From Piper betle (lineage: Eukaryota > Streptophyta > Magnoliopsida > Piperales > Piperaceae): DNA of 64,000 nucleotides. The stretch is taken from assembly GCA_033002965.1 (NCBI GenBank), contig JAURVB010013196.1:124001-188000 (forward strand), given 5' to 3'. The notes beneath the pieces are model-generated. The model saw only the letters and a program-made list of their open reading frames with translations, searched no databases and had not been told where the DNA came from. The position numbers were made by a program, and so were the translations under genes. Of the stretch, positions 48,473-59,797 are shown in pieces; position 1 is the first letter of the stretch; the number at the start of each line of letters is the position of its first letter.

Positions 48473-51464
48473 TGTAACACCCCAAATCCGGTTCACACTC
48501 ATGAACCAAACCGGCATGTTACAGGCCCCGGTTAGGTCGGCTAACGCGAACCTAACTCGTGCGGATCCAATCTCGGCGTCTTAAGATGAAGATACGATCT
48601 GTCATGAATGAATGCATGCACAAAATCCTAACATGGTACTACATGAATGACATGCAAATTAAATTTCACACCATCACAATTACGAGCAAAATCGATGAAA
48701 ATTCTGAAGTAAAACTAACAGGGTCTCCCCTAAAAGTGCAATTATGGGCCCACCCTGTCAAAATAATATATATACAAATATATCGGCATGCATTAACAAT
48801 CACACAAAATCTAACATCTTATGAATTCATTCTGAAGCTCAGGTCTCAACCCACTACGCTTCCGCTGCTCAACTCTGATCATATTTTGCATTCTATTATC
48901 GTGTCTTAGCATTTCATTCACATCATATCATCATGCTCAAACATTTACTCATGTCATTCACAATATAATAACATAATAATACAATATTAAACATTCAGAA
49001 ATCTAACATGTGTGTGTACAAGACCTCATTGCTCCTCCGTCCAAGCTGGCTCCTCCAACTCGTGATTATTACCTACATATAGTATAAAAACACGTCAGTA
49101 ACAAGTGTTACTGGTCCGGAAAATAAAATAACTATAACAAGCTGGCTATGAGAGCAAACTCTCATATGAAAGAAAACACATATACTTCCTCAAGAACACT
49201 CTGAAGGGCACTACTGAGGAGCCACTGGGCTGCAGACCCGGTAGCATCCCGAACTTACTGCTGCTGGTACTATGCCGCTCTCGGCACTTCTTTTTCAGTA
49301 CTTCTCGTGAAACTTTATCCTAAGCCCTCTCCTTACCTCCATATTTCTCCTGGCCTTGAGCACGAAGGCCGAGTACTCTCAGGCAGTCGCCTTTAGTACC
49401 CTTTGAACCACAAGTCCGGACATGCGCTGTACTAAACAGTACCCGTAAACCTCCACGTTCTCCGGGTGTGAGGAACTCAAACGCGGAGTTATCAGGATCC
49501 CTCGGGAATGGAACAGTCCGCTGGCACTAATCCAGAGCCCGCTTTGACTGTCACGGCATCCTCTGCATGGTACGTGCAGTCGATTTCTCCATCTCTCGTC
49601 TCACAGAAACACGAAAACTATATATATATAGGCTTGGGTAGGGAGTTACATAATAGGCCCGAAGGCAACTTTTGGTGGATCTTGTTTTCGAAATCAACCT
49701 CGAGGGATCTCATCCTCGAGGGGTTATTAATCCGGAAAATATTCGGTTAAATGGCCCGAGTTAAGTGGGATCCGATAAAACGCCACTTAACCCGTCCTGC
49801 AGATAATAAATTAAACATACAATAGAAAAGCGTAAAACAAGACGAGTCCTAAACGGACCTGGTAGAAGCTCCAAGCGTGTCATCGCGCCTAGGCGGCGAG
49901 CTCCTACTCCGTACCTACACATCAAAACTAAATACTAACGCCTGCTAACTAAATGATGCATCAAATCCGACATGACCATCACACCACAATACAAACATCA
50001 ACCATAACAATCAACAATTATAAATATAAAAATAATTCCAACTTATCCTATTAACACCTATTTCATTATATTTCCTACGTTACGTTGTACTCGATTATCA
50101 TACTCAAATTTACTTTACTTCATTAGCTCATTTAACCTTCATACCCTGTTAATCACATCATGCACATGTTTACTTCATTCATAATCTTAACATTCATCAT
50201 AATAATTAATCAACCCTAGCATGCTATGCTAACAATTATCATCAATTTTAAATAAATCAATCGGAGGTAATTATACCTCACATCGTCGGCAATCGGCGAC
50301 GGCTAGGGTTCCGTCGCGCATCTCGGAGCTCAAATTTGGCGCTCATCGGCGTCCGAAGCTCGATCGGGCTCCACCGGGTGAGCCCCGCGGAAGATCCGGT
50401 GAATTCCGGCGAATTCCAGAAATTCCGATTTTCCGGCGGTTTTCCGGCAGCTACTGGCGGTTTTCCGGCGACTTCCGGTGGTTTTCCGGCAACAATTGCC
50501 GGTAGTATCTACTAGCTGGATAGGGGTCATGTAGGGTACCATTGGAACCGGCTCGGCGAGCCCGACTCATCTACAAGGTCGATGAGGCCAACGGAGGTGG
50601 CGGCTCGCCGGAAAATGCATAAAACAGAGGCCGGCCGTGGTGGTATGGAGATCCGGCCGGGATGGGCGGCGCTGGCCTCCGTTCCGGTCGGGGAGGGTCA
50701 CTGGGTGGTCGCTGGTGCTGAGGCGACCACCTGATCGTGGCGGCGACGGTCGCCGGCGGCGAAATCGACGACGCGACCAAAACTTAGCCGCGACGCTACG
50801 CACGGCGATTCCGGCGTCACGGCGGCCCGATTGGGGCCGGACCGGGTCGGGGCGGCAGGGCGACGCCGTCGCCGAGCTGGGCGGCGTCGGTCGACGGCCG
50901 GGCGGCGCCGACAGCGGCGGCGGTGGCGCGCGAACAGGGGCGGCGCGGCACGAGGGTTTGGGCGTGGGGAGAAAAGGTCGTCGTGGAGAAGAAAGGTTGG
51001 GTGGCAAACTTGTAATTAAGACTTGACTCGTCTCCGGCTCGAGTCAAATATAATAACTAGGTCGTATTAAATCCTAAAAAAATTCATAAAAATCGGGAAA
51101 AATCCCGTAAAATCAAACAACATCAAAAAAATCATAATGATATGCTCTAGAACTATCAACCCACCCGAAATGCCCGTAACGCATCCTAACGCAATAAACG
51201 GCCTAAAACTAATTCTAGGATCCATTATATATAAAAATAATAATAAAAATGACTGGCATACTCTCATATATCTGATAACTCATTCTGTTCTGCTGTGTTC
51301 ATGACGTTATCATCATATACTTGGGTACGCATGACCCTCATAGCTCATACACGCGACTGGCATCGGCTCGGTACACGTGTCCTGAAACTGACTCAACTCA
51401 AAAAATAACGGTCGACCCGACCGGTTCTAAATATAAAACCCTAACTCGAATCGTGGGTTTTACA
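48473..51464 (-). mobile_element. Solo LTR of the 3-kb family, inverted
   Basis: A 2992-bp complete LTR on the minus strand: plus-strand start TGTAACACC and end GGGTTTTACA are the complements of the family's end and start. It is flanked by the perfect 5-bp target duplication agtgg (48468-48472 and 51465-51469). No interior remains, so the element was lost by recombination between its two LTRs. It is moderately diverged from the young LTRs. The GC-rich module lies at about 50570-50970 and the palindrome at 51024-51046. Confidence 0.93.
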
Positions 51465-51469
51465 AGTGG

Positions 51470-52170
51470 TCACTGCTAGTTCCGATCTATAGAGGAGGTC
51501 AAGGTAGAGTTGATGGTGGTGGTGATTGACAAAGTATGACTAGTGCCTGGCTAGAAAGGGACAAAATCGCCACTGGGTATGGCAAGTTGCTGGTGGGGAT
51601 CGAGGTTGGTCTCAAAAGTTCAACCTCGACAAGGGGAAGCCATATGGGGTTATGGTTGGTAGTGTTCGGCCTGTGACTAGCCGGAAAACAAGCCAAAAAA
51701 TAACAGAAACTCCGCTAGGAAGTGCAAGTCGCTGGCGGCGATCGCTACCACGACAGAGGACGAGGCCGGTCTCAAATAAAAGATCTCGACGAGGGGAAAT
51801 TGTCGGGGTAGTCAGCCTCACCATTGGAGGTTTTCTAGTGCCAAAAAACAGCCCAAAAGGAGGCGATGGTAGTAGAAACCTGGCGAACAAAAGCTATCAC
51901 TGCTGATGACTACGGTGGCGCCGGTGGTAGTTATTTGCAAGGAGGTCACGATCATACCGGTCTGATGACCAAAAGATGGCGGGAGACTATCCACGGCAGC
52001 GCTACGATGAAAAATCTGAAATAATGTGAGAAATTCTTAAAAAATAAATGGGTAAAAGCTAAGACTGATCTAGTCATACAATACAAACTAAACGCCTAAT
52101 AACTTGTGGGCCCAATTGAATCAACGCTTAAAAGTAACTATCCGAACGCAAAAGGAAGTAAAAAAGTCAA
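51470..52170. other. Unidentified repeat-like DNA inside the BLISTER-like locus (right of the solo LTR)
   Basis: Continues the sequence interrupted at 48472 by the solo LTR. Rich in ggtgg and gtcgc words, with no domain-bearing frame. Open frames at 51499-51906 overlap on both strands and are not called. Confidence 0.4.
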
Positions 52171-53110
52171 ACTAACCTCTGCTAAAACCGAGGACTACTT
52201 GATTGAAGCTATTAGTAAGATACGAATTTTCGAGGACTCTGCTAAAGCACGAGCTCATTATCTCAGATAATGACGAACTATTTCCATAATTAACCCCTAA
52301 ATTCCTCTAAAGCATAAGATTTTTCAACTATTTCATGCTGACAAGAAGAATCAAAAAATGATGATGCGCTAGGCACACTATTTGGATCTAAGAAGCACGA
52401 TGAGCTAGCCGAACTTCAATTTCAGAAGCCAGAGACGAGCTTTGAGTCGATGAACTTCTGACATGTACACCAGAACCTAAGAAGAGACCTCTATAGCTTC
52501 TCCAAGGTGCACATCTCATTTCATCACCATAATAGTCATCTTCTGGCCTTAACCTTTGAGGGTCATCTACAGCATTGTTCACTACCATGCCGGACGTTTC
52601 ATAGCCGTGGCTCCCGAAATAACCACTTTCCGATATATTACTGAGGAACATTCATGTGCTCACAGAGCAGTTCTACTGTCAAACGAAGATTTGCTCATTG
52701 GCAGTGCCAGATCCATAACCTTATCCAGTCCTCGTATGTTCTCTTTCTCACTTTCCAGCAATAACATACCACGGTAATCGAAACCATCAGGCTGTGATTG
52801 TGGCCCTGCTACAACGTTCTTCGCCTTCACTTCCGCCTTCCTTTTCCGGAACTCCTCGAGCTAAATCCAAAACATTCAGACAAAAAAAAAAAGCTGATTA
52901 CATAAACTAGATGTGGATTCAATGTAATTCCTATATGCCATTCTTCAAATTTCTCTTTCAAAAGCTAACACATTCATGATTCAACAACACCCCGCAAAGA
53001 TCCATAACCAAATTCGACACCAAAGAAAGGAAGATAACAGAAAAAGGCCATACCTTGCGCTTGCAGGCTTCGAGTTGCCCCGGCTTCCGGGAATTCTCCG
53101 AGGCCGCCAT

Positions 53111-54895
53111 TAGCAAACAAGCCTCACTGGTAATTCTCAGTTTCCCGCCTTATTCCACCGCCGAATTCTCTCAAATTAATGGCTGAACACAGAGAGAAGG
53201 GGACGGTGAGTGAATGTGTTGAGCTCCGGCGAGTAAAGGCATGAGCTTTAGCAAGAAGAAACGGCGAATTCGTGCCGACAGCGTCGAACTGGTTCGTCTT
53301 CTCCGATTGGGGGACTCGCCTCTCTCTTTTTTTAGCGTTTTAGTTCTTCAGCCGTCGTTTCCAAAACGGCCACGCGCTCTAACGCTCTGTTGGGTTTGAA
53401 TATTTATTTACTTGATAAAAAAAATTTTCAAAAAAGTTATCGCCAATCTTTCATCAAATTTATAAAAATATAAAAATAAAAAATTATTTTTTAAAAAAAA
53501 AAATTTTAAGAAAAATAAAATGTAATGTAAACATAAATTTGTTGACCGAATAAAATTATATTTTGCATGTTAAAAAATAATCAAGTGCAATATATTTCCT
53601 CGTTTGGAATGAATAGTAGAGACGGAAGAACGATAATAGATACCCGGTACTTACTAAAATTTTAAAACTACTAAGGGCATTTAACAGACGCTGATTTGTT
53701 AACTGATTAGGTCATGCAGCCATATAAGACCTTATACTTCATTACCACTCTTGACATATTTGCTAGCTACTACTGCGGTTTATATATTTGTATTTGTCTT
53801 TAAGTTTTCAAGACAATTTTCAATTTTGTGAATGGTTTTGTTGTAGTAATCTTTTTAGTTTTGGACCTTTGGTTTGTATATATCTTTCGATATGTTTGTA
53901 TAATCGGTGGGCAGAAGCACAACTTCTCATGCATTGGGGCTACAAAACTAGTCACTAAATTTGTCACCACGCGAAACATTCATTAACTAATACAAATAAT
54001 TGTATATATAATAAGAGTGGAAAGCTCTAAGGTCTGAAAGTTAATATGGGTGTAAGACCTAATCAAATATAAAAGCAAATCATCCTGTATTAAGTATCAT
54101 TAGTGGAAGTCTTAACATTTAAGTAATATATTTGTGCTATTATTCGTGCATATCTAATTTCTCATTAGGTCTTATGACCCATATTAATTGCAATTTGTAC
54201 TTTTTATTATTTTAAAAATACTACAACTCCCTATTGTTTGCGTGTCACACGAGTCTCATGTTTAACAAATGAAAAGAAGATACCATCATTAGTGGAAATG
54301 GCGTTGTGCAAATTAATGCTTAATCCCAATAATGAGACTTTGGATCCATGAAAGGTTCATCAGAACATATTTACAGAGTTCTAAAAACATCGAGCATTAA
54401 GCTGAGCATATGAAAAATAATTGCATTTAGTTATTTTAGACCTCGGACTACACAAGTGTTTTTTCCGATTGAAAATTGTACAATGCCATGGTACATTGCC
54501 TTGCAGATTTTCTTAGGACACCTGTAGGAAATGTTTCTTTACCTCCGTTGTTACCATCCAAAAACAAATGCTATGACTTATGAGCAATATCATGAAAGGC
54601 TAGCAAAGGTTATCAAAAGCTCACAAACAAGTGATTAGGTATCTACGAGCAGAGTAAAAATCCCTTCTAAACCAAAGTTGTCTATAAGTAGAGAAAATGA
54701 GAAATACATCAATTTGGCATGATTCAATTTTCTACAAGTTTTCTGGCCTGATCTAATTCGACCTATTGATCAGAGGAAGGATCAAGCTGCCCTGGAATAG
54801 AAGAAACCCAAAAAAAACCACTAGCCTGCTGCTGTTTATGTTCTTTCAAACTCCAGTGTATGAATAGGATGGTGCTCCATCCACTGTATAACGTT
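53111..54895. other. Intergenic DNA between two pseudogenes
   Basis: 53111-53400 is the likely old promoter and leader of the BLISTER-like gene. 53400-54895 is AT-rich with no recognised gene or repeat. Confidence 0.45.
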
Positions 54896-55542
54896 CTACT
54901 TGTAGAAGTCAAAATCCGTGTCTGGCTTCTTCACATTGTCTATTAGTCAAAATCTTTCGGAGGAATTACATACCGGTTCTTTCTTACTGCATGCATTCCG
55001 GCTTCCTGGCAGATTGCCGCAATCTACAAAAAATTATACGAAACCAATTATTGACCATCACGATAAAGCAACACTGCCAACACACGCAAAAACAAGAAGC
55101 ATGAAAATATACTAGAGACCATTATTGTCCAGCAGTGCTAACAGAAGAAAACTATTGCATACCGTTTGATTGTTAGACAACAATTTTGTATTGATCACCA
55201 TGAATACATAAAAATTGGCATCTCACACCTACATTATTACCCTACTAGAAAAACTACATATATTATCGTAAATTCAACATATAGTATCATAAATTTAACA
55301 ATGGAATTAAAAGCTATTTTATGAAGGCTAGTAATAATAATACTAAACAAATAACTAACGGAACAACATTATTTTCACAAGGAAAGCGACTGGAGAATGA
55401 TCAGCATTATTAGTCTGCAGCATCGCAGCTCCATCTAAAACTTCCAATATGACATAAAGCTTAGTTATATAAATTATTCAATTTAGATTGTGAAGACCGG
55501 TAGCAGTATGTGTTTGGATGTGTTTTTTATATGAAAATGGGA

Positions 55543-55862
55543 ATGAATTAGCAGATTGACAAGAAGGTTCATCAAATGGGTCATCACCTTATTCATAAAG
55601 CAACAATAAAATGTAACAAAGTTATAATCTTATTCAACAGAACATTTATGGAAAGTAACAAAGGAACAAACCTCTGCTGCTTGGCAGAACGGTGTTTCCC
55701 TTTTTTAAAAAAAAGGAATGAGATTGAATTAGCAGGCTTACAAGAATCACCATCAAATAGGTTATCATCTTATTCATAAATCAACTTTAAAATGTAACAA
55801 ACTAGTAACCTTATTCAACAGACCATTTATGGAAAGTAACAAAGTAACAAACCTCTGCTGCA
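55543..55862. repeat. About 182-bp tandem duplication, including the 3' end of RPT3 pseudo-exon 5
   Basis: Segments starting near 55543 and 55725 share aattagcag, catcaaat, cttattcataaa, ttattcaacaga and catttatggaaagtaac in the same order. Each ends aacctctgctgc, which is the complement of the exon 5 splice donor region. The copies differ at several positions, so this is older than the other tandem duplications here. Confidence 0.75.
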
Positions 55863-57700
55863 CTAATTTTATCCGGCCGGGAAACATAATCTTCTAAATC
55901 AACCTCGTCACCCAAGTTCATTTTAGCAGTGCAAACCTGAACAAAGAAAAAACAACAAGCTAAGATACCAAAAAATAAAGTCATTTGCAGTAACAGTCAC
56001 AGCCAATGGGTGAGTAATGGACTGAAAAATGAAAAAGATGGACCCAGAAAAATGCATCTAAAATACTACTGATACAAGGAAAAAAAATAAAAGTACTTTG
56101 AGTATCACAGTAGACGATTGATTCACCTTAAATCAGAAAATACATGAAAGATATTGTTAACACCTTATTTCATCATGGAACCAAAACACAGCACTCACAC
56201 ACACACACAGATCATTTCTTTATCAGGTGGCAGCTGGTCATTGCTTATGAACATCTTAAATCGCAAAATTTTAATTGCATTAAACCATAAAAGATAACCC
56301 ATTTTCTTTGGGAAAGCAAGATGACTGCCAAAAGTGATCAAGCAGTCAGAAATAAGGTGATTCTCTCTATGACAGTGCAACTTCCAAAACTTGAAAGTTA
56401 TAAACCTATCTTGTTGCTCACCTAGAAAACAAGCCTCTTCTGACGCCTGTCTGGCAAAGGAAAGTCTATCTTCCGATCAAGCCTTCAAGGACGAAGTGCT
56501 GGATCAAGAGTGTCTGCTCGGTTGGTTGCCATTATAACCTTTACATTTACAGTTTGGTCGAAACCATCCATCTATGAAAGAAAAATACTGAAATAAAAGA
56601 ATAATAGTGAACTTTCCATTTTTAAAAGAATGCGAGAACTTAAAGAAGGAAGGATACAAATAGGTACAATAGTATCTAGGGATACTGAGAAAAAAGAAAA
56701 CACATTCATTGTACAAAAAACAAAAAATATTTCAAGGTCATAACAGATGAGGAAAAGCATGTTAATTTGCAATTAATATCAGGTTTTCTCATGCACTCTC
56801 AAATGAAGGCAATACATACCACAAAATGATTGTACAGTAAAATACAATATGATCAGGATTACTAACTCAATTGTGATTGTGATCATTAAAGGAAAAATGG
56901 CAAAAACCTCACTTAAATAAAAAAAGAAACATCTACAATGAAAAAGCAACTGCTGCATATGAAAAATAAGGAACTTAAGGTGTTACATTTTATTCACAAA
57001 AATGCAAACTGTGGGACCTGATTCAGAAGTTCCATTAGAATACATTGAACTTCTCTGTCTGCTCCTGTTTGGGCATCAAACCGAGCAGTTTCTATCGCAT
57101 CAACTTCATCAATAAAGATTATAGCAGGGGCATTCTCTTTGGCTAAGCGAAAAACGTCACGCACCATCCATGGACCCTGGCATTGCAAATGCATACTAAT
57201 AAGGAGAGAGAATTACAGAAGAAAAACACAGGCATGCTTGAAATGAAGTGTGCTCTATTAACTCTCCAAGATATTTCTGAACAAACTCTGAACCAACCAC
57301 TCTGATAAAAGCTGTCGTGGTATGGTTAGCCACAGCCTTTGCAAGCATAGTTTTTCCTGTTCCAGGAGGACCATTGAGCAGAACACCCCGAGGAGGATCT
57401 ATACCAATTTGCTTATACAATTCATGATGTGTAAGAGGAAGCTCAAGTGCTTCACGAATCTCTTGCTTTTGAATATCACAACCATCAATATCCTAATAAA
57501 ATTACAAAATACATTATTTCTGAGAATAAGCATCACAAAGTAATTTAAGAAACACAATTTCGGTGGACAATAATTTAGTAGGGAATAAATGCAAAACAAC
57601 ATCATGATATAATCCTTTTTCCCCTGACACAGAGTGTACTGTCTTATTAATATCACACAAATGAAGTGTGCACATGAAAAAACGCTTTTCTAATCCCCAA

Positions 57701-57894
57701 CTTAAACTGTTAAACGCATAGCTAACTATATTGTCCTGCACAAAAGTAGAACATGAACATCAGTGCGAAATAACCTTTTGGCTTTTTCGAATGAAAACTT
57801 AAACTGTTAAAAGCATAGCTAACTGTATTGTCCTGCACAAAAGTAGGACATGAACACCAGTGCGAAATTTCCTTTTGTTTTTTTAGAATGAAAC
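57701..57894. repeat. 97-bp tandem duplication in an intron of the RPT3 pseudogene
   Basis: Units starting at 57701 and 57798 both begin cttaaactgttaaa and share ttgtcctgcacaaaagtag and gcgaaat, with about 90 percent identity by eye. Confidence 0.85.
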
Positions 57895-58870
57895 CAACGA
57901 AGATAAGCAGAACTTGAACACCTGGCAAAATAATCCATTAATTTGTTTTCCAAGTGAACCCATTGACGGGCTTATCTCATAACAGAGATAAGCACTTGCA
58001 GATTTCTTACATGCATTTGTACATTAAGTGATTTTCTTTTCAACCCATGACACGGTGGAGACGATGCAATTGCAAGATCTTGATTCAATCCCCGAATTCT
58101 TTGATAATTATAAACTAATTCAGAACACCAAAAGACTCCACCATTGCAATTCCTAAATAGCTACGTCTTCAAATTAACAAAAATGTACATCTACACCTAC
58201 AAATCCTTCCTAGTCCAGGCACTTGTCATTCTATGATAAACAGAAACACCAATTCGATCAATGAAAGCCATTCGAAACTAAAAAAAGAAAAACATTACGA
58301 TCCCAGAGTAACAAAGTTCTTCCATCAACTAAAACATCCATGACGACGAATTAAACGAACAAAGATAGAACCTTTGAGGGGGATAACAAAAAAAGGCAAA
58401 AGAAAAGAAAACTCACATTATAGGTCACATCGGGCTTGTCTGACTGGCTAAGCAGCGAAATACTCGAGTCCACCTCCGGCGGCAGAACATCCACCAGCGC
58501 ATTTGAATGCCAGTGAAAAGCGACCGACGCCGACGGCTTCAACAGCTCCCGATCGATGGTGCTCAGGATGCGCACGTAGTAGTTGGACCCAGTGGTGGAG
58601 CCGACGATGCCGTTGCTCTGGTCGACTATCTCCATCAACTGGGCGATGACGAGCGGCACCAACTGGATCCGCTCACCTCCTCCTGCCCCCGCAGCAGCTC
58701 CCGCTTGAGGTTCTTCTGCTCGTCCTTGACGTACTCCTCCTGGACCTCGATGAACTCGAGCTGTCGTTGGAACCGCTTGAGGGAGGCGTATAGGTCGCCC
58801 TCGGAATCGTCGCGTCAGCGTCGGCGTCGGCGTCGGCGGCGGGAATGTGGTCCGGCGACGGGAAGACGAC

Positions 58871-59797
58871 CGCTGTCGTTAGTTCGTTATATATATGGAG
58901 GCGGTCCGCGGTCCGTGGTCATTGTTCAGGACTCGAGAGTAGATAATCGGCTGTATCCGCATCCGGATCCGGCTGCCGGATCTCATCATTTTCTTTCTTC
59001 TCCCACACCTAAAATATGAAAGGGCTAAGGATTTTTTTATTTTTATTTTTATAAAGTAACTTATAACATTATTTTATCTTCGAAAAAAGAAATTTTAAAA
59101 TTAATTTCTCCTCAAAATAAATTTTTATTTATTATTATTATTTTTATTAATTTGATTTAATTAATAGTGAGAAAGAGACTTGAAATACTTGTGTTTAGAT
59201 GCCTTAATAACTAAGAAAGACGAGTCGATTTAATTAGTAAAAAAATTATCATCTAATCATTTTGAATTATTTATTTTCAATTAATTATATTATTTCTAAT
59301 GAATTTTTTAGCAACTAATTGCTAATCATTAACATAATAATCAATATAATATAGTATTTATATTAATTTCATCATAGGAATTATTCATATATCAGCTTAA
59401 CGTGATTAGTTGAACATGATTATCACCATTCATTCATTTAAATCAAATAGTTATGTATGTTTTGAATTTAACAAAGTCATTATCAAACTGTCTTTACTTA
59501 AAAGCTTGGGAGATTAAAAAGTCTCGTTTGGGAATCTAAGAGTTTCCATTAGAAGCAATCTGGTTCAAATGGCAATTATGGTCCGATGCGGTCCGGGTCG
59601 TCCGACCGATGTCCGGCCCGCTTTATTTCACTCGTCCCTGCGCCTACTCCGACTTTTCCGCTCGAAGCGAGCGCTCCGATGTTCCTTTCGGGAGTTGGGC
59701 TCGCGGGAGACGAAACCGGCCGCCGTTGAAATCGCCGGCGAAGCTGTTTTCCGACGGCCGAACTTGGCACGGAGGGCGCGGCTTGGAGGATTCGCCG
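58871..59797. other. Region between the RPT3 pseudogene and SAC9
   Basis: The left end (58871-59010) would be the old RPT3 promoter. 59030-59530 is very AT-rich. 59570-59797 is GC-rich and is probably the SAC9 leader. Open frames in the GC-rich part overlap on both strands and are not called. Confidence 0.45.

Larger units (their letters stand above)
47217..53110 (-). pseudogene. BLI: BLISTER-like gene, split by transposon DNA and frame-broken
   Basis: BLISTER is a plant coiled-coil protein reported to interact with the Polycomb protein CURLY LEAF and to act in development and stress responses. The 5' part: exon 1, 53110-53054 (MAASENSRKPGQLEACKRK), then from 52860 LEEFRKRKAEVKAKN, matching the conserved BLI start. 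This frame stops near 52660. Readable coding continues in a second frame (52651-52388) and then a third (SCFLDPNSVPSASSFF, about 52400-52340). The 3' part: 47531-47476 (RALAIKSSKCSEFR) and 47368-47217 (ALNKISSQKLEVQAQILEIL, then TAQSM, ending MDEGDEV), which matches the last coiled coil of BLI and its DEGDEV motif. The central coiled-coil exons and the final exon after DEGDEV are absent. In their place lie about 4.6 kb of repeats with an inverted solo LTR. The order and strand of the two ends agree, so this was one gene. Confidence 0.72.
54896..58870 (-). pseudogene. RPT3: Intron-containing pseudogene of 26S proteasome ATPase RPT3 (subunit 6B)
   Basis: RPT3 is one of six AAA ATPases in the base of the 26S proteasome. 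Six exon remnants keep the family order: about 58830-58417, 57492-57263, 57176-57018, 56571-56422, 55936-55853 and 55023-54896. Readable parts are [40 protein letters not shown], the Walker A GPPGTGKT, the Walker [10 protein letters not shown], and [16 protein letters not shown]. Lesions: a 1-bp loss near 58684 shifting the frame between EEV and RIQ; another shift in the N-terminal part near 58812; a damaged donor/acceptor pair between exons 2 and 3; Arg-to-Trp changes (ALHRHSN to AFHWHSN, GPRMVRD to GPWMVRD); a stop replacing Gly in LRPGRLD (exon 4); a stop at the end of exon 4 (VF*); and stops after PKDFD in exon 6, with a shift before the FYK end. Introns are retained, so it arose by DNA duplication rather than retrocopying. 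Confidence 0.9.

Noticed and set aside
58507..59019. 170-codon plus-strand frame
   Set aside because: It is antisense to RPT3 pseudo-exon 1, whose own frames match a known protein.
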